DNA of 64,000 bases from Bog-532 sp963732345 (GTDB lineage: Bacteria; Actinomycetota; Actinomycetes; Streptosporangiales; Streptosporangiaceae). The notes beneath the pieces were generated by a model. It saw only the letters and a program-made list of their open reading frames with translations, was not told where the DNA came from and searched no databases. Position 1 is the first letter of the stretch. Every line of letters begins with the position of its first letter. Positions 51,265 to 59,790 of the stretch are shown one piece after another. The position numbers and the translations under genes are program-made. The stretch covers positions 321,760-385,759 of the forward strand of contig CAVSZI010000009.1 in assembly GCA_963732345.1 (NCBI GenBank), given 5' to 3'.

Positions 51265-51912
51265 GTGACCGAGAAAGACGAGGATCGAACCGCGCTGGAA
51301 GATACGCCGGCGCACCCGGCGGGGGAACCTGGCCCGGCGGGGGAACCTGGCCCGGCGGAGGAATCCCCGCCGCCAGCGGCCGGCGACGCCCTGGCGGTCC
51401 TGGGCGAACTGGCCGGCCGCTTCGACAAGGTAGAGGGGCAGCTGTCGGAGTTCCACCGGCGCTCGGCGCATCGCGAATCGCTCATCGACCGGCTGCACGA
51501 GGAGAACCAGCGGCTCCGCGGCGGAATCGGGCGGGTCGTCCTGGAGCCCGTGGTCGCGGACCTGATCCGACTGTATGACCAGCTCAGCCGGGAGGCACGC
51601 CGACTCGGCGGACAGGATGAGCGGCTGCTGTCGTCGTTCACCGAGGACGTCGCGCAGATCCTGGACCGCTGCGGATACGAGGTCTTCTCCGCCGAACCCG
51701 GCGATCCCTTTCTGCGCGAGCGGCACCGCCCGCTGGCCGTGGTGCCCTGCGACGACGAATCCGGGCACAACACGGTGGCCGAGGTGGTCGCGACCGGGTT
51801 CGTCGAGCGCGACACTGGCCGGGTCAGGCGCCCGCTGCACGCCCGTTTTTACCAGTACTCCCCCGGAAGCGGCGAGACCGGGCAGGCCCCCGGCGAAACG
51901 CACTCACAGTGA
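51265..51912 (+). CDS. GrpE-like nucleotide-exchange factor
   Basis: A 215-residue GrpE relative: a disordered acidic/Pro N-terminus with repeated 'GEPGPAGEPGPA', a long helix ('VEGQLSEFHRRSAHRESLID', 'RLHEENQRLRGGIGRVVLEP'), and a C-terminal beta domain ('FLRERHRPLAVVPCDDE', 'TVAEVVATGFVERDTGRVRR'). GTG 51265 is preferred because the upstream 13 residues are not coding-like. It is followed after six bases by the Hsp70 gene. The genome must have another grpE for housekeeping DnaK; this one is part of the operon. Confidence 0.78.
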   Translation: MTEKDEDRTALEDTPAHPAGEPGPAGEPGPAEESPPPAAGDALAVLGELAGRFDKVEGQLSEFHRRSAHRESLIDRLHEENQRLRGGIGRVVLEPVVADLIRLYDQLSREARRLGGQDERLLSSFTEDVAQILDRCGYEVFSAEPGDPFLRERHRPLAVVPCDDESGHNTVAEVVATGFVERDTGRVRRPLHARFYQYSPGSGETGQAPGETHSQ

Positions 51913-51918
51913 GGCGAC

Positions 51919-53562
51919 ATGGCTACCTACGGAATTGACCTGGGCACCACCTACTCCTGCATCGCGTACGTGGACGAGACCGGACGGCCGGTCGTCCTGA
52001 AGAGCGCGGTGGGAGAGGACACCACGCCGTCCGTGGTGTACTTCGAGTCGCCCGAGAACGTGGTCGTCGGCCAGCAGGCCAGGGATTCCGCCCTGCTCGC
52101 CCCGCACCTGGTCGTGGAGCTGATCAAGCGGCAGATGGGACAGGACGTCCACTACGCGTTCCACGGGCAGGACCACACACCCGAGTCGATCTCCGCGCTG
52201 ATCCTGCGTGAGCTGGCCCGGGCCGCCCGCGAACAGACCGGCGAGGAGGTCCATGACGTGGTCATCACCGTGCCGGCGTATTTCGGCGTCCTGGAGCGCG
52301 AGGCCACCCGCAAGGCCGGGCAGATCGCCGGGCTGAACGTGCTCGACGTCATCGCCGAGCCGGTGGCCGCCGCGCTGAACTACGAGACGCTCGACCACGG
52401 CAGCGGAGTGCGGCACATCTTCATCTACGACCTTGGCGGCGGGACGTTCGACACCACCGTTATCCGCATCGAAGGCGACGACGTCCAGGTCGTGTGCACC
52501 GACGGCAACCACCACCTGGGCGGGGCCGACTGGGATTCCGCGGTCATCAATTTCCTGCTGAACGGCTTCACCGAAGAGCACCCCCAGCTCGATCCGGCGG
52601 CCGACGAGCAGTTCATGCAGGACCTGGCCACCTCCGCGGAGCAGCTCAAGAAACAGCTCAGTGCCACCCAGACGCGCCGGTACAACGTGCGGTTCGCCGG
52701 GCAGGTCGAGCCGCTCGAGCTGACCCGGGAACGCCTGGAGGAGCTCACGTCGGAGCTGCTCGAACGCACCATGGAGATCACCGAGAGGACGATCGCCACC
52801 GCGCGGGAGAAGGGCGTTGAGCACTTCGACGACGTCCTGCTGGTCGGCGGCATGACCATCGCGCCGGCCATCGCGCAGACGCTCCGGGAGCGGTTCGGGC
52901 TGGCGGCCCGGCTGCAGGATCCGCACCTGGCCGTGGCCAAGGGCGCCGCCCTGTTCGCCCTCATGCAGAAGGTGAAGGAGGGTCTGGCGGGCACCGCGGA
53001 GGACGGCACGGACGCGGGCACGGACGCGGGCGCCACCCGGGAGGTGGCGGACCAGCTCGGGATCAGCGAGGAGCAGGTCCGCAGCATCGCGCGCAAACGG
53101 GTGGCGACCGTCGTGCCGCGCGCCTTCGGGCTCAAGGTCGTCGACATCAAGGACCCCGTGTTCGCCACGGATCCGGACCGCGCCCGGCATTACATCGTGC
53201 ACCTGCTCACGGCGAACACCCCGCTGCCGGCCGACACCGGCCCGGAAACGTTCCGCACGGTCAAGGACGATCAGCGCCAGGTCAGCCTGGAGGTCTGGGA
53301 ACAGGCCGGTTCGGTCGCCTCCGAGGAAGTCGAGCACAACACGCACATCGGCGAGGGCGTGCTCAGCGAGCTGCCGGCCCGCCCGGCCGGGGCGCCGTTC
53401 CAGGTCGTCTTCCACATGACCGAGACCGGGCTGCTGAAGGTGCACGGCCGCGACGCCGACTCCGGCCGCGAGGTGCGCTTCGAGATCCAGATCGGCGGTC
53501 TCGACGAGGCGGAGATGCGGCGGGCCACCAGCGCCGTGGCCCGCTACGAGGTGAACGGATAG
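51919..53562 (+). CDS. Hsp70-family chaperone lacking the C-terminal lid
   Basis: A 547-residue DnaK-like protein, about 60-90 residues shorter than DnaK. The ATPase domain is complete: 'YGIDLGTTYSCIAYVD' (phosphate 1), 'VVITVPAYFGVLEREATRKA', 'FIYDLGGGTFDTTVIRIEGD' near 172 and 'DDVLLVGGMTIAPAIAQTLR'. A short insert with 'GTDAGTDAGATREVADQLGI' follows, then a divergent beta-sandwich substrate domain ('NTPLPADTGPETFRTVKDDQ') ending at 'AVARYEVNG', with no helical lid. The TAG is directly followed by the next gene's GTG. It most likely serves a specific client in the operon. Confidence 0.9.
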   Translation: MATYGIDLGTTYSCIAYVDETGRPVVLKSAVGEDTTPSVVYFESPENVVVGQQARDSALLAPHLVVELIKRQMGQDVHYAFHGQDHTPESISALILRELARAAREQTGEEVHDVVITVPAYFGVLEREATRKAGQIAGLNVLDVIAEPVAAALNYETLDHGSGVRHIFIYDLGGGTFDTTVIRIEGDDVQVVCTDGNHHLGGADWDSAVINFLLNGFTEEHPQLDPAADEQFMQDLATSAEQLKKQLSATQTRRYNVRFAGQVEPLELTRERLEELTSELLERTMEITERTIATAREKGVEHFDDVLLVGGMTIAPAIAQTLRERFGLAARLQDPHLAVAKGAALFALMQKVKEGLAGTAEDGTDAGTDAGATREVADQLGISEEQVRSIARKRVATVVPRAFGLKVVDIKDPVFATDPDRARHYIVHLLTANTPLPADTGPETFRTVKDDQRQVSLEVWEQAGSVASEEVEHNTHIGEGVLSELPARPAGAPFQVVFHMTETGLLKVHGRDADSGREVRFEIQIGGLDEAEMRRATSAVARYEVNG

Positions 53563-56202
53563 GTGGACTGGGATCGGGAGGGGTACCGCCGCGACGTACT
53601 GGACCCGGCGCGGCGGTCCGGCAACGTACCTCCCCCTGATCTGTACGTGCGGTACGGCCTGCCGGGTGACATCGGCGACCCGGGGGTGTTCGCCGCGCAC
53701 ATTGCCGCGGTCCTCGGCTACTGGCGCGAGCTGGCGAACAGCCGGACGTACGCCCCGCTCGCCCAGGCCCTGATCACGGCGCACGGCACGCTGGACCGGA
53801 ACGGGCGGCTCACCCTGCGACGTTTCGCCGAGGGCCAGGCGCACGCCCGCCAGGAGTCCCTGGAACGGCTGACGCGCCTGGCCGACACCGAAGCGGGCGC
53901 GGCCACGCACGCCGGGCCGGCCACGGTGACCCGGCTGCGCGACGCCGCCGGCGGGACGGTCAGCGACGCCGACGTCGCTGCGGCGCTCCGGTCGGCGGGT
54001 GCCCGGGTCGTCACGGAATTCCCGTCCCTGCCCCCCGCTCCGCACCCGAAGCAGGCCGACCTGGCCCGGTACCTCAAGCCGCTCGGCCGGTCGCTGTCGG
54101 CCGAGGTCGTCTTCGGTGCCGCCGTGGCCGCCGGCTTCCGGCTTCTGGGCGGGTTCCGGCTGGCCGACGGGCGGTCGCTGGACACCGGCGCGATCGCCGC
54201 GGCGCGGGGCCGGGTGGGCGCCCTGCCCTACACGGACCCGGCCAGGGCGCCCAGCGAGAACGTCCTGGCCATCCTGCGCACCGCGGCGCGCCAGCCCGGA
54301 GAGCTGGACACGCTGCTGCTGTCTGAGGTCGTCGAACCGCTGCGGCAGCTGGCGCGCGCCGGGTTCCTCCAGCGGGGCATCGCCAGCCAGGCCGCCGAGC
54401 TCGGCCTGGACGAGAACGAGGCCGGGCTGATCGCGGCCGCCATCCTCGCCCCCGACACGCTGGAGAGCCAGCGCCAGCAGGTCACGAACGAGCTGGCCGG
54501 GGGCAGGCTCCGCAGCGCGCAGCGGCTGGGGGCCGGACTGCCCGCCACCGATCCGCTGCACGAGCGGCTCGCGGCCCTGGACGCCGAGGTCGCCGAGCTC
54601 AGCCGGCGCGCCGACGCCGAATGGGCCCAGGACCAGCCCGAACGGGCGGCCAGCCTGCTGGCCCAGGCCGTGAACCTGGCCCGCGACGACGCCGGCCTGT
54701 CCGGGCGGCTGGCCGCGCTGCCGCCCCCGGCGCCCCGCCAGGCAACGGCCCGGCTGGACGGGGACCACGTGGTGGTCACCTGGACCCCCAGCCCGGAGCT
54801 GGCCGGCCGCGTTCATTACCGGGTCATGCGCGGCCAGGACCTGGCCCCCGCCTCGCCCGCCGAAGGCACGCCCGCGCTCACCCGAACCGGACCGCACAGC
54901 GCCGAGGACTCCGGCGCGCCGCCGGGGGCGGAGCTCTTCTACAGCGTCTTCGCCGGCCGCGGCGAGGCATGGTCGCCGCCCGCCGTGACACCGCCGGTGA
55001 TGTATACACCGGACGTCACAGACATGTCCGTAATGGCCGCCGAGACCTCGGCCGCCGTTACCTGGCGGCCGCATCCCGGGACGGACCGGGTGCTGGTCGT
55101 CCGGGATGAGGACCGCGCGCCCCTGGCCCTGGACGACGGGACACCGGTCGAGGCGGTACTCACCGGGTTCACCGACACCGGACTGCGCACGGGGACCGAG
55201 TACTACTACCGGATCGTAGCGGCCTACCGGACCCCGGACGGCCAGCACCGTCTCTCGCCCGGGGTGGTCGAGCGGGCCGTACCCGAGCCCCAGCTGGAGG
55301 CCGTCACCGACCTGGACATCGCCGGGCCCGCCGAAGGCGCGCGCGTGGTGATGGCCCGCTGGACGCCGCCGGCGTACGGCCAGGTGCGGCTCGCGCTGGG
55401 GAGCAAGCCGCCGCCGTGGCCGCCCGGCACCGTGCTGCGGCCCGGGGAAACGGCCCGGCTCCGGGTCGTCTCCGGGGTGCCGCGCCGCGGCCGCGACGGA
55501 CGCGAGACGCTGGAGGTGCGCCTGCGGCCGGGCCGTCACTACCTGCTGGCGCTGACCGCGGGACGCAACGTCTCGGTGGTCGGCCAGGCGACCGAGGTCC
55601 AGCTGGCCGAACCGGTCCGCGAGCTGACCGCGCACCGGATGCACGACGACGCGCGGCTGGGCTGGGTCTGGCCCGGCGGCGCGACCGACGCGCTGGTGCG
55701 GTGGCCAGGCGGCGAGCACCGTTGCTCCCGCCGCGTCTACGACGACGAGGGCGGCGTGGTGGTCACGGTCGGGCCCACGGAGGTGGCCATCGAGGTCCGC
55801 GCGCTCTACCCGCAGCCCAGCGGCCGGCTCACCGCACCGGCAGCGCAGGTCAGGGTGCCCGCCCGGGGGGTGGCGGTCCACTACCGGATCGGCCGGGCGA
55901 GCCGCTGGCACCCGCAGCGGCGGCTCGTCGAACTGTCCGCCGAGCGGGAAACCCTTCTGCCCGCCCTGATCGTCGTGCAGTCCACCGGCCCGTACGCTCC
56001 GGACGACCCGGCCGAGGGGGAAACGGTGGAGCGGGCCGGACCGCAGCCCATCGCGCCGGGCCAGCCGGTGACGATCGCCGTGGAGGTAACAAAGCGGCCC
56101 GTCTGGCTGGCCTGCTTCGTCGACCCCGCCACCACCGGCCCGGACGGGGCGGGGCACGTCCTGCTCTTCCCGCCGCCAGCAGCCGAGATGAGGATCCGGT
56201 GA
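53563..56202 (+). CDS. Large scaffold: helical N-terminus plus fibronectin-III-like domains
   Basis: An 879-residue soluble protein. GTG 53563 follows the Hsp70 stop with no gap. Residues 1-385 are helical with repeat-like segments ('VSDADVAAALRSAGARVVTE', 'EWAQDQPERAASLLAQAVNL'), perhaps TPR- or J-like; I cannot identify the domain. From about 388 at least three beta-sandwich, fibronectin-III-type modules follow ('HVVVTWTPSPELAGRVHYRV', 'AAVTWRPHPGTDRVLVVRDE', 'TGTEYYYRIVAAYRTPDGQH'), then more strands ('HYLLALTAGRNVSVVGQATE'). No signal peptide. It overlaps the GTPase gene by four bases (GTGA). Probably a client or adaptor of the Hsp70. Confidence 0.75.
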   Translation: MDWDREGYRRDVLDPARRSGNVPPPDLYVRYGLPGDIGDPGVFAAHIAAVLGYWRELANSRTYAPLAQALITAHGTLDRNGRLTLRRFAEGQAHARQESLERLTRLADTEAGAATHAGPATVTRLRDAAGGTVSDADVAAALRSAGARVVTEFPSLPPAPHPKQADLARYLKPLGRSLSAEVVFGAAVAAGFRLLGGFRLADGRSLDTGAIAAARGRVGALPYTDPARAPSENVLAILRTAARQPGELDTLLLSEVVEPLRQLARAGFLQRGIASQAAELGLDENEAGLIAAAILAPDTLESQRQQVTNELAGGRLRSAQRLGAGLPATDPLHERLAALDAEVAELSRRADAEWAQDQPERAASLLAQAVNLARDDAGLSGRLAALPPPAPRQATARLDGDHVVVTWTPSPELAGRVHYRVMRGQDLAPASPAEGTPALTRTGPHSAEDSGAPPGAELFYSVFAGRGEAWSPPAVTPPVMYTPDVTDMSVMAAETSAAVTWRPHPGTDRVLVVRDEDRAPLALDDGTPVEAVLTGFTDTGLRTGTEYYYRIVAAYRTPDGQHRLSPGVVERAVPEPQLEAVTDLDIAGPAEGARVVMARWTPPAYGQVRLALGSKPPPWPPGTVLRPGETARLRVVSGVPRRGRDGRETLEVRLRPGRHYLLALTAGRNVSVVGQATEVQLAEPVRELTAHRMHDDARLGWVWPGGATDALVRWPGGEHRCSRRVYDDEGGVVVTVGPTEVAIEVRALYPQPSGRLTAPAAQVRVPARGVAVHYRIGRASRWHPQRRLVELSAERETLLPALIVVQSTGPYAPDDPAEGETVERAGPQPIAPGQPVTIAVEVTKRPVWLACFVDPATTGPDGAGHVLLFPPPAAEMRIR

Positions 56203-57380
56203 GGCTGGGGCCCGGCACGCGGCTGTACTGCCCGTACTGCTATGAGGAAATCTCCGCGCGGCAGATCTGGTTCCGGTGCGCCGGCCGGATCAGCCGGTCC
56301 GGCCGGCGCTGCGCCCCGCAGGTCGACCCGGTGCTGCGCGACCGCACCGGCCGCACTGAGGCGCTGCCGCCGCCGTTCGGCGGGGACGGGCGGCGCAGCT
56401 CCGCGCCCTGCCCCGGCTGCGGGGACGAGACCACGATCAGGATCTGCCCGGTCTGCCACAGCCGGCTTCCCGTGCAGTTCGGGAAGGTACCCAGCCGGCT
56501 GATCGTGCCGGTCGGCGCCAAGGAGGCCGGGAAGACGGTGTTCATGACGGTCCTCATCCACGAACTGATGCACCAGACGGGACAGCGGCTCAACGCGGCG
56601 ATCACCGGCGCCGATGACTCCACTCGCGAGCGGTTCACGCGCGACTACGAGCGGCCGATGTACCGGGATTCGGAACTCCTGGCCCCGACGACGACGGCGG
56701 CCGGGACGCCGCACCGGGCACCGCTCGTATTCCGGTTCACCATTGAGGGCCGTGGCCGCCGCGCGCCGCAGCGCACGCTCCTGTCGTTCTTCGACACCGC
56801 CGGTGAGGACCTGCGCTCGCAGCGCTCCGTGGAGCAGAACGTTCGCTATCTGGGCGCGGCCGACGGCATCTTGCTGCTGCTGGACCCGCTGCAGATGCCC
56901 GGGGCGCGGGGACTGGCCGCGGCCGGCAGCCGGTTGCCCACGCCGGGCACCACCGGCGACGAACCGGCCAACGTGCTGGAGAACGTCACCGATCTCATTC
57001 TGGGCGCCCAGGTGAAAAAATCGCGCGACCGGATCGGCAAACCGCTCGCCATCGTGTTCACCAAGATGGACGCGCTGCTGCACGACCTGAAGGACACCAG
57101 CCCGCTGCTCCGCCCGCCGCCCCGGACGCCGTACTTCGATGATCGCGACAGCCTGGCGGTGCATACCGAGATGCAACGGCTGCTCGCCCGGTGGAACGGC
57201 TCCCGGATCGATCAGATCGCGGCGCTGAACTATCGCCGCTACCGCTATTTCGGGGTATCCGCGCTCGGCGAATCACCCACGGCGGACAACCGCGTTTCCG
57301 CCCGCGGCATCCGCCCGTACCGGGTGACCAGCCCGATCTTGTGGATCCTCGCGCAGTTCGGCATCATCCCGGTGAAATGA
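56199..57380 (+). CDS. Zinc-ribbon P-loop GTPase, cytoplasmic
   Basis: A 393-residue GTPase. Two zinc-ribbon modules are at 11-40 ('YCPYCYEEIS', 'CAGRISRSGRRCAP') and 70-90 ('PCPGCGDETTIRICPVC'). The G domain has P-loop 'VPVGAKEAGKTVFMTVLI' near 104, 'SFFDTAGEDLRSQRSVEQ' (G3) near 198, and 'AIVFTKMDALLHDL' (G4) near 286. No membrane helix. This matches the zinc-ribbon 'double-GTPase' type proteins described in predicted conflict systems (recollection). GTG start overlaps the previous stop. GTP hydrolysis is likely; the downstream effector is not obvious. Confidence 0.82.
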   Translation: MRLGPGTRLYCPYCYEEISARQIWFRCAGRISRSGRRCAPQVDPVLRDRTGRTEALPPPFGGDGRRSSAPCPGCGDETTIRICPVCHSRLPVQFGKVPSRLIVPVGAKEAGKTVFMTVLIHELMHQTGQRLNAAITGADDSTRERFTRDYERPMYRDSELLAPTTTAAGTPHRAPLVFRFTIEGRGRRAPQRTLLSFFDTAGEDLRSQRSVEQNVRYLGAADGILLLLDPLQMPGARGLAAAGSRLPTPGTTGDEPANVLENVTDLILGAQVKKSRDRIGKPLAIVFTKMDALLHDLKDTSPLLRPPPRTPYFDDRDSLAVHTEMQRLLARWNGSRIDQIAALNYRRYRYFGVSALGESPTADNRVSARGIRPYRVTSPILWILAQFGIIPVK

Positions 57381-57387
57381 GGCGGGC

Positions 57388-59760
57388 ATGGCCTTTCAGC
57401 AGCTCTACTACACGTCCTGCGAGCACGGCCTCGGCGGCTACGGTGGCTACCAATTCAACGCGGTCACCCCCGGAGTCGCGCCGGCCGTGCTGCGCGAGGT
57501 GGAAGAGCGGACCGTCTACGAGCCACCACGCTGGCTACTGGCCGAGGCGCGCCCCGATGAGCCGGAGGCCTACCCGGTCGCGTTCTCATACGGAACGAGC
57601 GAGGTGCCGGGCACGGTCATCGCCACGCACGTGGTGTTCACCGGGGCCGACTACTCAGGACGGCCCGGCAACTACTTCGTCCACGCCCTCGTCACCGGGA
57701 CGCCCGAGCAGGATTTCGGCTCGCTGCTGCCGGCCGAGCTGTGGGGGTCGGGGCTGTGGCACAGCCGCCCGGCCGACGGCACCGAACTGCCGCCGCTGCC
57801 CGGGCCGCCGGCGCGCGGCGTCATCGACCGGCCGGGCACCCAGGCGTTCCTGGACGCGCATGGGGCCGGGGATGTCCTGCCGGAGCTGCTCACGGCCATG
57901 AGCCGGGCGATGGCCGGAGGGCCGCCCGTGCTCGTGGCCGGCCACGACGTGACCGAGAACGCCTGGTGGATCGCGGCCGTCTGCTACCTCCTGGGTGAGC
58001 ACCTGGGCCGCCGGGTGACGTTCACCACCTACAGCCACCGGCCCAGCTACGCCCGCTATCACCTCATCGGGGTCCTGCCGGGCATGGTGCCGCCCGATGC
58101 GGGCACCGGTTTCCAGCTGTTCGACCTGGCCGCCGGGCAGACACCGGACGGCCGTGTCCATCCGCTGGCCGCCCTGCTCGCGAACACCGGGGTGATGGCG
58201 ACGGCGGGTTTGTGGCAGCAGGCGGCGGTCTTCTCGTCGGGGACGGAGGAAGACCTGGACGACTGGCTCGCGCCGGTCGCGGTGGCGGCGGGCGTGCTCG
58301 GCCGGCCGCTGTCCCCCGGCGAGGCCGACGCCGTGGCCGGGTGGCTGCCCGCCGCGGCCGGATGGCTGCCGGCGCAGGTCACCGATGTCGGGCTCGGCGT
58401 CGCGCTCGCCCAGCCCGCGGACACGCTGGCGGACGGCCGGCTCATGGGCCTGCTCGACCTGGCCCGGCGGCTGCCCGCCCCGGCCCGGGCCGACCACCTG
58501 GAACGCCTGCTGACCCGCCGGGCCGTCGCGCACCTGCGCGCGGGTGAGCCAGCCACGCCGGTCCCGCTCGGCAACCCGGCCGCGGAGATCGCGGGCGACC
58601 AGGCCATCGGGCTCCTGGGCGCGGCCACGCCAGCGACCGCGATGGCCGTTCTGGAGTGGGCGGCCGCCTCCGGGGTCATGCTCCCGGAGGAAGAACTCGA
58701 ACGGTACGGGCGGGCGCGCCTTGATCCGGCACTGCCGGACCCGGAGGCCCCCCGGCTGCTGCGGTGCTACCCGGCCGTGCTGCGCGGGCTGCTCGAACGG
58801 CTGGCCGCCGAGCCACCGCAGGTGACCGGGGTGCTGCTGCGCGGGTCCCTCGGCGGCCTGCTCAACCGCGACGACCTGGCCGGGCATCCGGAGCTGACCG
58901 AACTGTGGCTCATCCAGTCGGTGGCACGCGGTGACCGGGACCCGCTCCGGGCCTTCGACGAGATCGTCGACGTCCGGGACGGCGCCCAGCGCTCGCCCCG
59001 GGTCGACGTGTCCCTGCTGCGCCTGCTGTGGCCCGGGGGCTGCCCGGCGGACGACATCACGGCGCTGCTGGGCGCGCTCACCGGTCCCGATCCCGCGACG
59101 CCCGATGTCCTGGACTGGCTGGGGGCGGAGATCGGAGCCGTCCCGGCCCGCGGGACCACGACGGACGGCTGGCTGCGGCTTGCCCAGGCGCTCACCGGGC
59201 ACCCGATCCTGGAGATGCTGCCGGAGGAGGCCACCCGCGCGGTACGGAACGCGGTCCGCATCCTGCCGCTGCTGGATCTCGCGCAGCGGGGCGGCCCGCG
59301 GGGCGGCGTGGCGGCCTTCCCGCGCCTGTTCGGCGAGTACGCAGCGGCTGACCCGGACACCCGCCGCCTGCTGGAACGGGAACTGCCCAGGCTGCTGGCC
59401 GAAGCGGACCCGCTGGAGGAGGCCATGCGCGGCTGTCCCGAAGACGTGGCGACGATGCTCTGCCTGAACCTGAGCGAACGGCTGGCGGCGCTGCCGGCCG
59501 ATGTCGGGCTCGCCCGCCGGACCTTCGTGGCGCTCGCCCATCCGGACGTGCTCGCCCAGCCCGTCCTGGTGGAGTGGCTGTCGGGTGCCTTCGAGCAGGT
59601 CACCAAGTGGCGCCGCCGCGATCTGGCCGCCCTGGGCCAGACCTTCGAGGGCGACGAACAGCTGGCGCGGTCCTTCCGGGCCTGGCGGGACGCTCACCGT
59701 GGCGCCCTGACCCGGAAGCTCCTGGGCGGAAGCTCCCGGACACCGGAAGAGCAGTCATAA
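57388..59760 (+). CDS. GAP1-like GTPase-associated protein
   Basis: A 790-residue protein whose N-terminus carries 'LYYTSCEHGLGGYGGYQFNA' and 'EVPGTVIATHVVFTGADYSG' with 'RPGNYFVHALVTG', the signature of GTPase-associated protein 1 N-terminal domains. The region 170-300 is globular ('VAGHDVTENAWWIAAVCYLL'), and 300-780 are Leu/Ala-rich helical repeats ('RLPAPARADHLERLLTRRAV', 'LLECYPAVLRGLL'-like 'LLRCYPAVLRGLLERLAAEP'). It begins seven bases after the first GTPase and lies between the two GTPase genes. Inference: couples the GTPases. Its biochemical activity is unknown. Confidence 0.82.
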   Translation: MAFQQLYYTSCEHGLGGYGGYQFNAVTPGVAPAVLREVEERTVYEPPRWLLAEARPDEPEAYPVAFSYGTSEVPGTVIATHVVFTGADYSGRPGNYFVHALVTGTPEQDFGSLLPAELWGSGLWHSRPADGTELPPLPGPPARGVIDRPGTQAFLDAHGAGDVLPELLTAMSRAMAGGPPVLVAGHDVTENAWWIAAVCYLLGEHLGRRVTFTTYSHRPSYARYHLIGVLPGMVPPDAGTGFQLFDLAAGQTPDGRVHPLAALLANTGVMATAGLWQQAAVFSSGTEEDLDDWLAPVAVAAGVLGRPLSPGEADAVAGWLPAAAGWLPAQVTDVGLGVALAQPADTLADGRLMGLLDLARRLPAPARADHLERLLTRRAVAHLRAGEPATPVPLGNPAAEIAGDQAIGLLGAATPATAMAVLEWAAASGVMLPEEELERYGRARLDPALPDPEAPRLLRCYPAVLRGLLERLAAEPPQVTGVLLRGSLGGLLNRDDLAGHPELTELWLIQSVARGDRDPLRAFDEIVDVRDGAQRSPRVDVSLLRLLWPGGCPADDITALLGALTGPDPATPDVLDWLGAEIGAVPARGTTTDGWLRLAQALTGHPILEMLPEEATRAVRNAVRILPLLDLAQRGGPRGGVAAFPRLFGEYAAADPDTRRLLERELPRLLAEADPLEEAMRGCPEDVATMLCLNLSERLAALPADVGLARRTFVALAHPDVLAQPVLVEWLSGAFEQVTKWRRRDLAALGQTFEGDEQLARSFRAWRDAHRGALTRKLLGGSSRTPEEQS

Positions 59761-59790
59761 CCGCCAGCCGCACGAAGGGAAGCCAGACCG

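Noticed and set aside
51904..56157. A 1,417-codon open frame on the minus strand under the chaperone/scaffold genes
   Set aside because: Composition is Arg/Gly/Pro/His-rich with no motifs, and it mirrors codon bias of the plus-strand genes, which have clear Hsp70 and FnIII domains. Typical antisense shadow in very high G+C DNA.
57655..59697. A 680-codon minus-strand open frame under the GAP1-like gene
   Set aside because: Same shadow composition; the plus-strand frame has consistent protein character and operon spacing.
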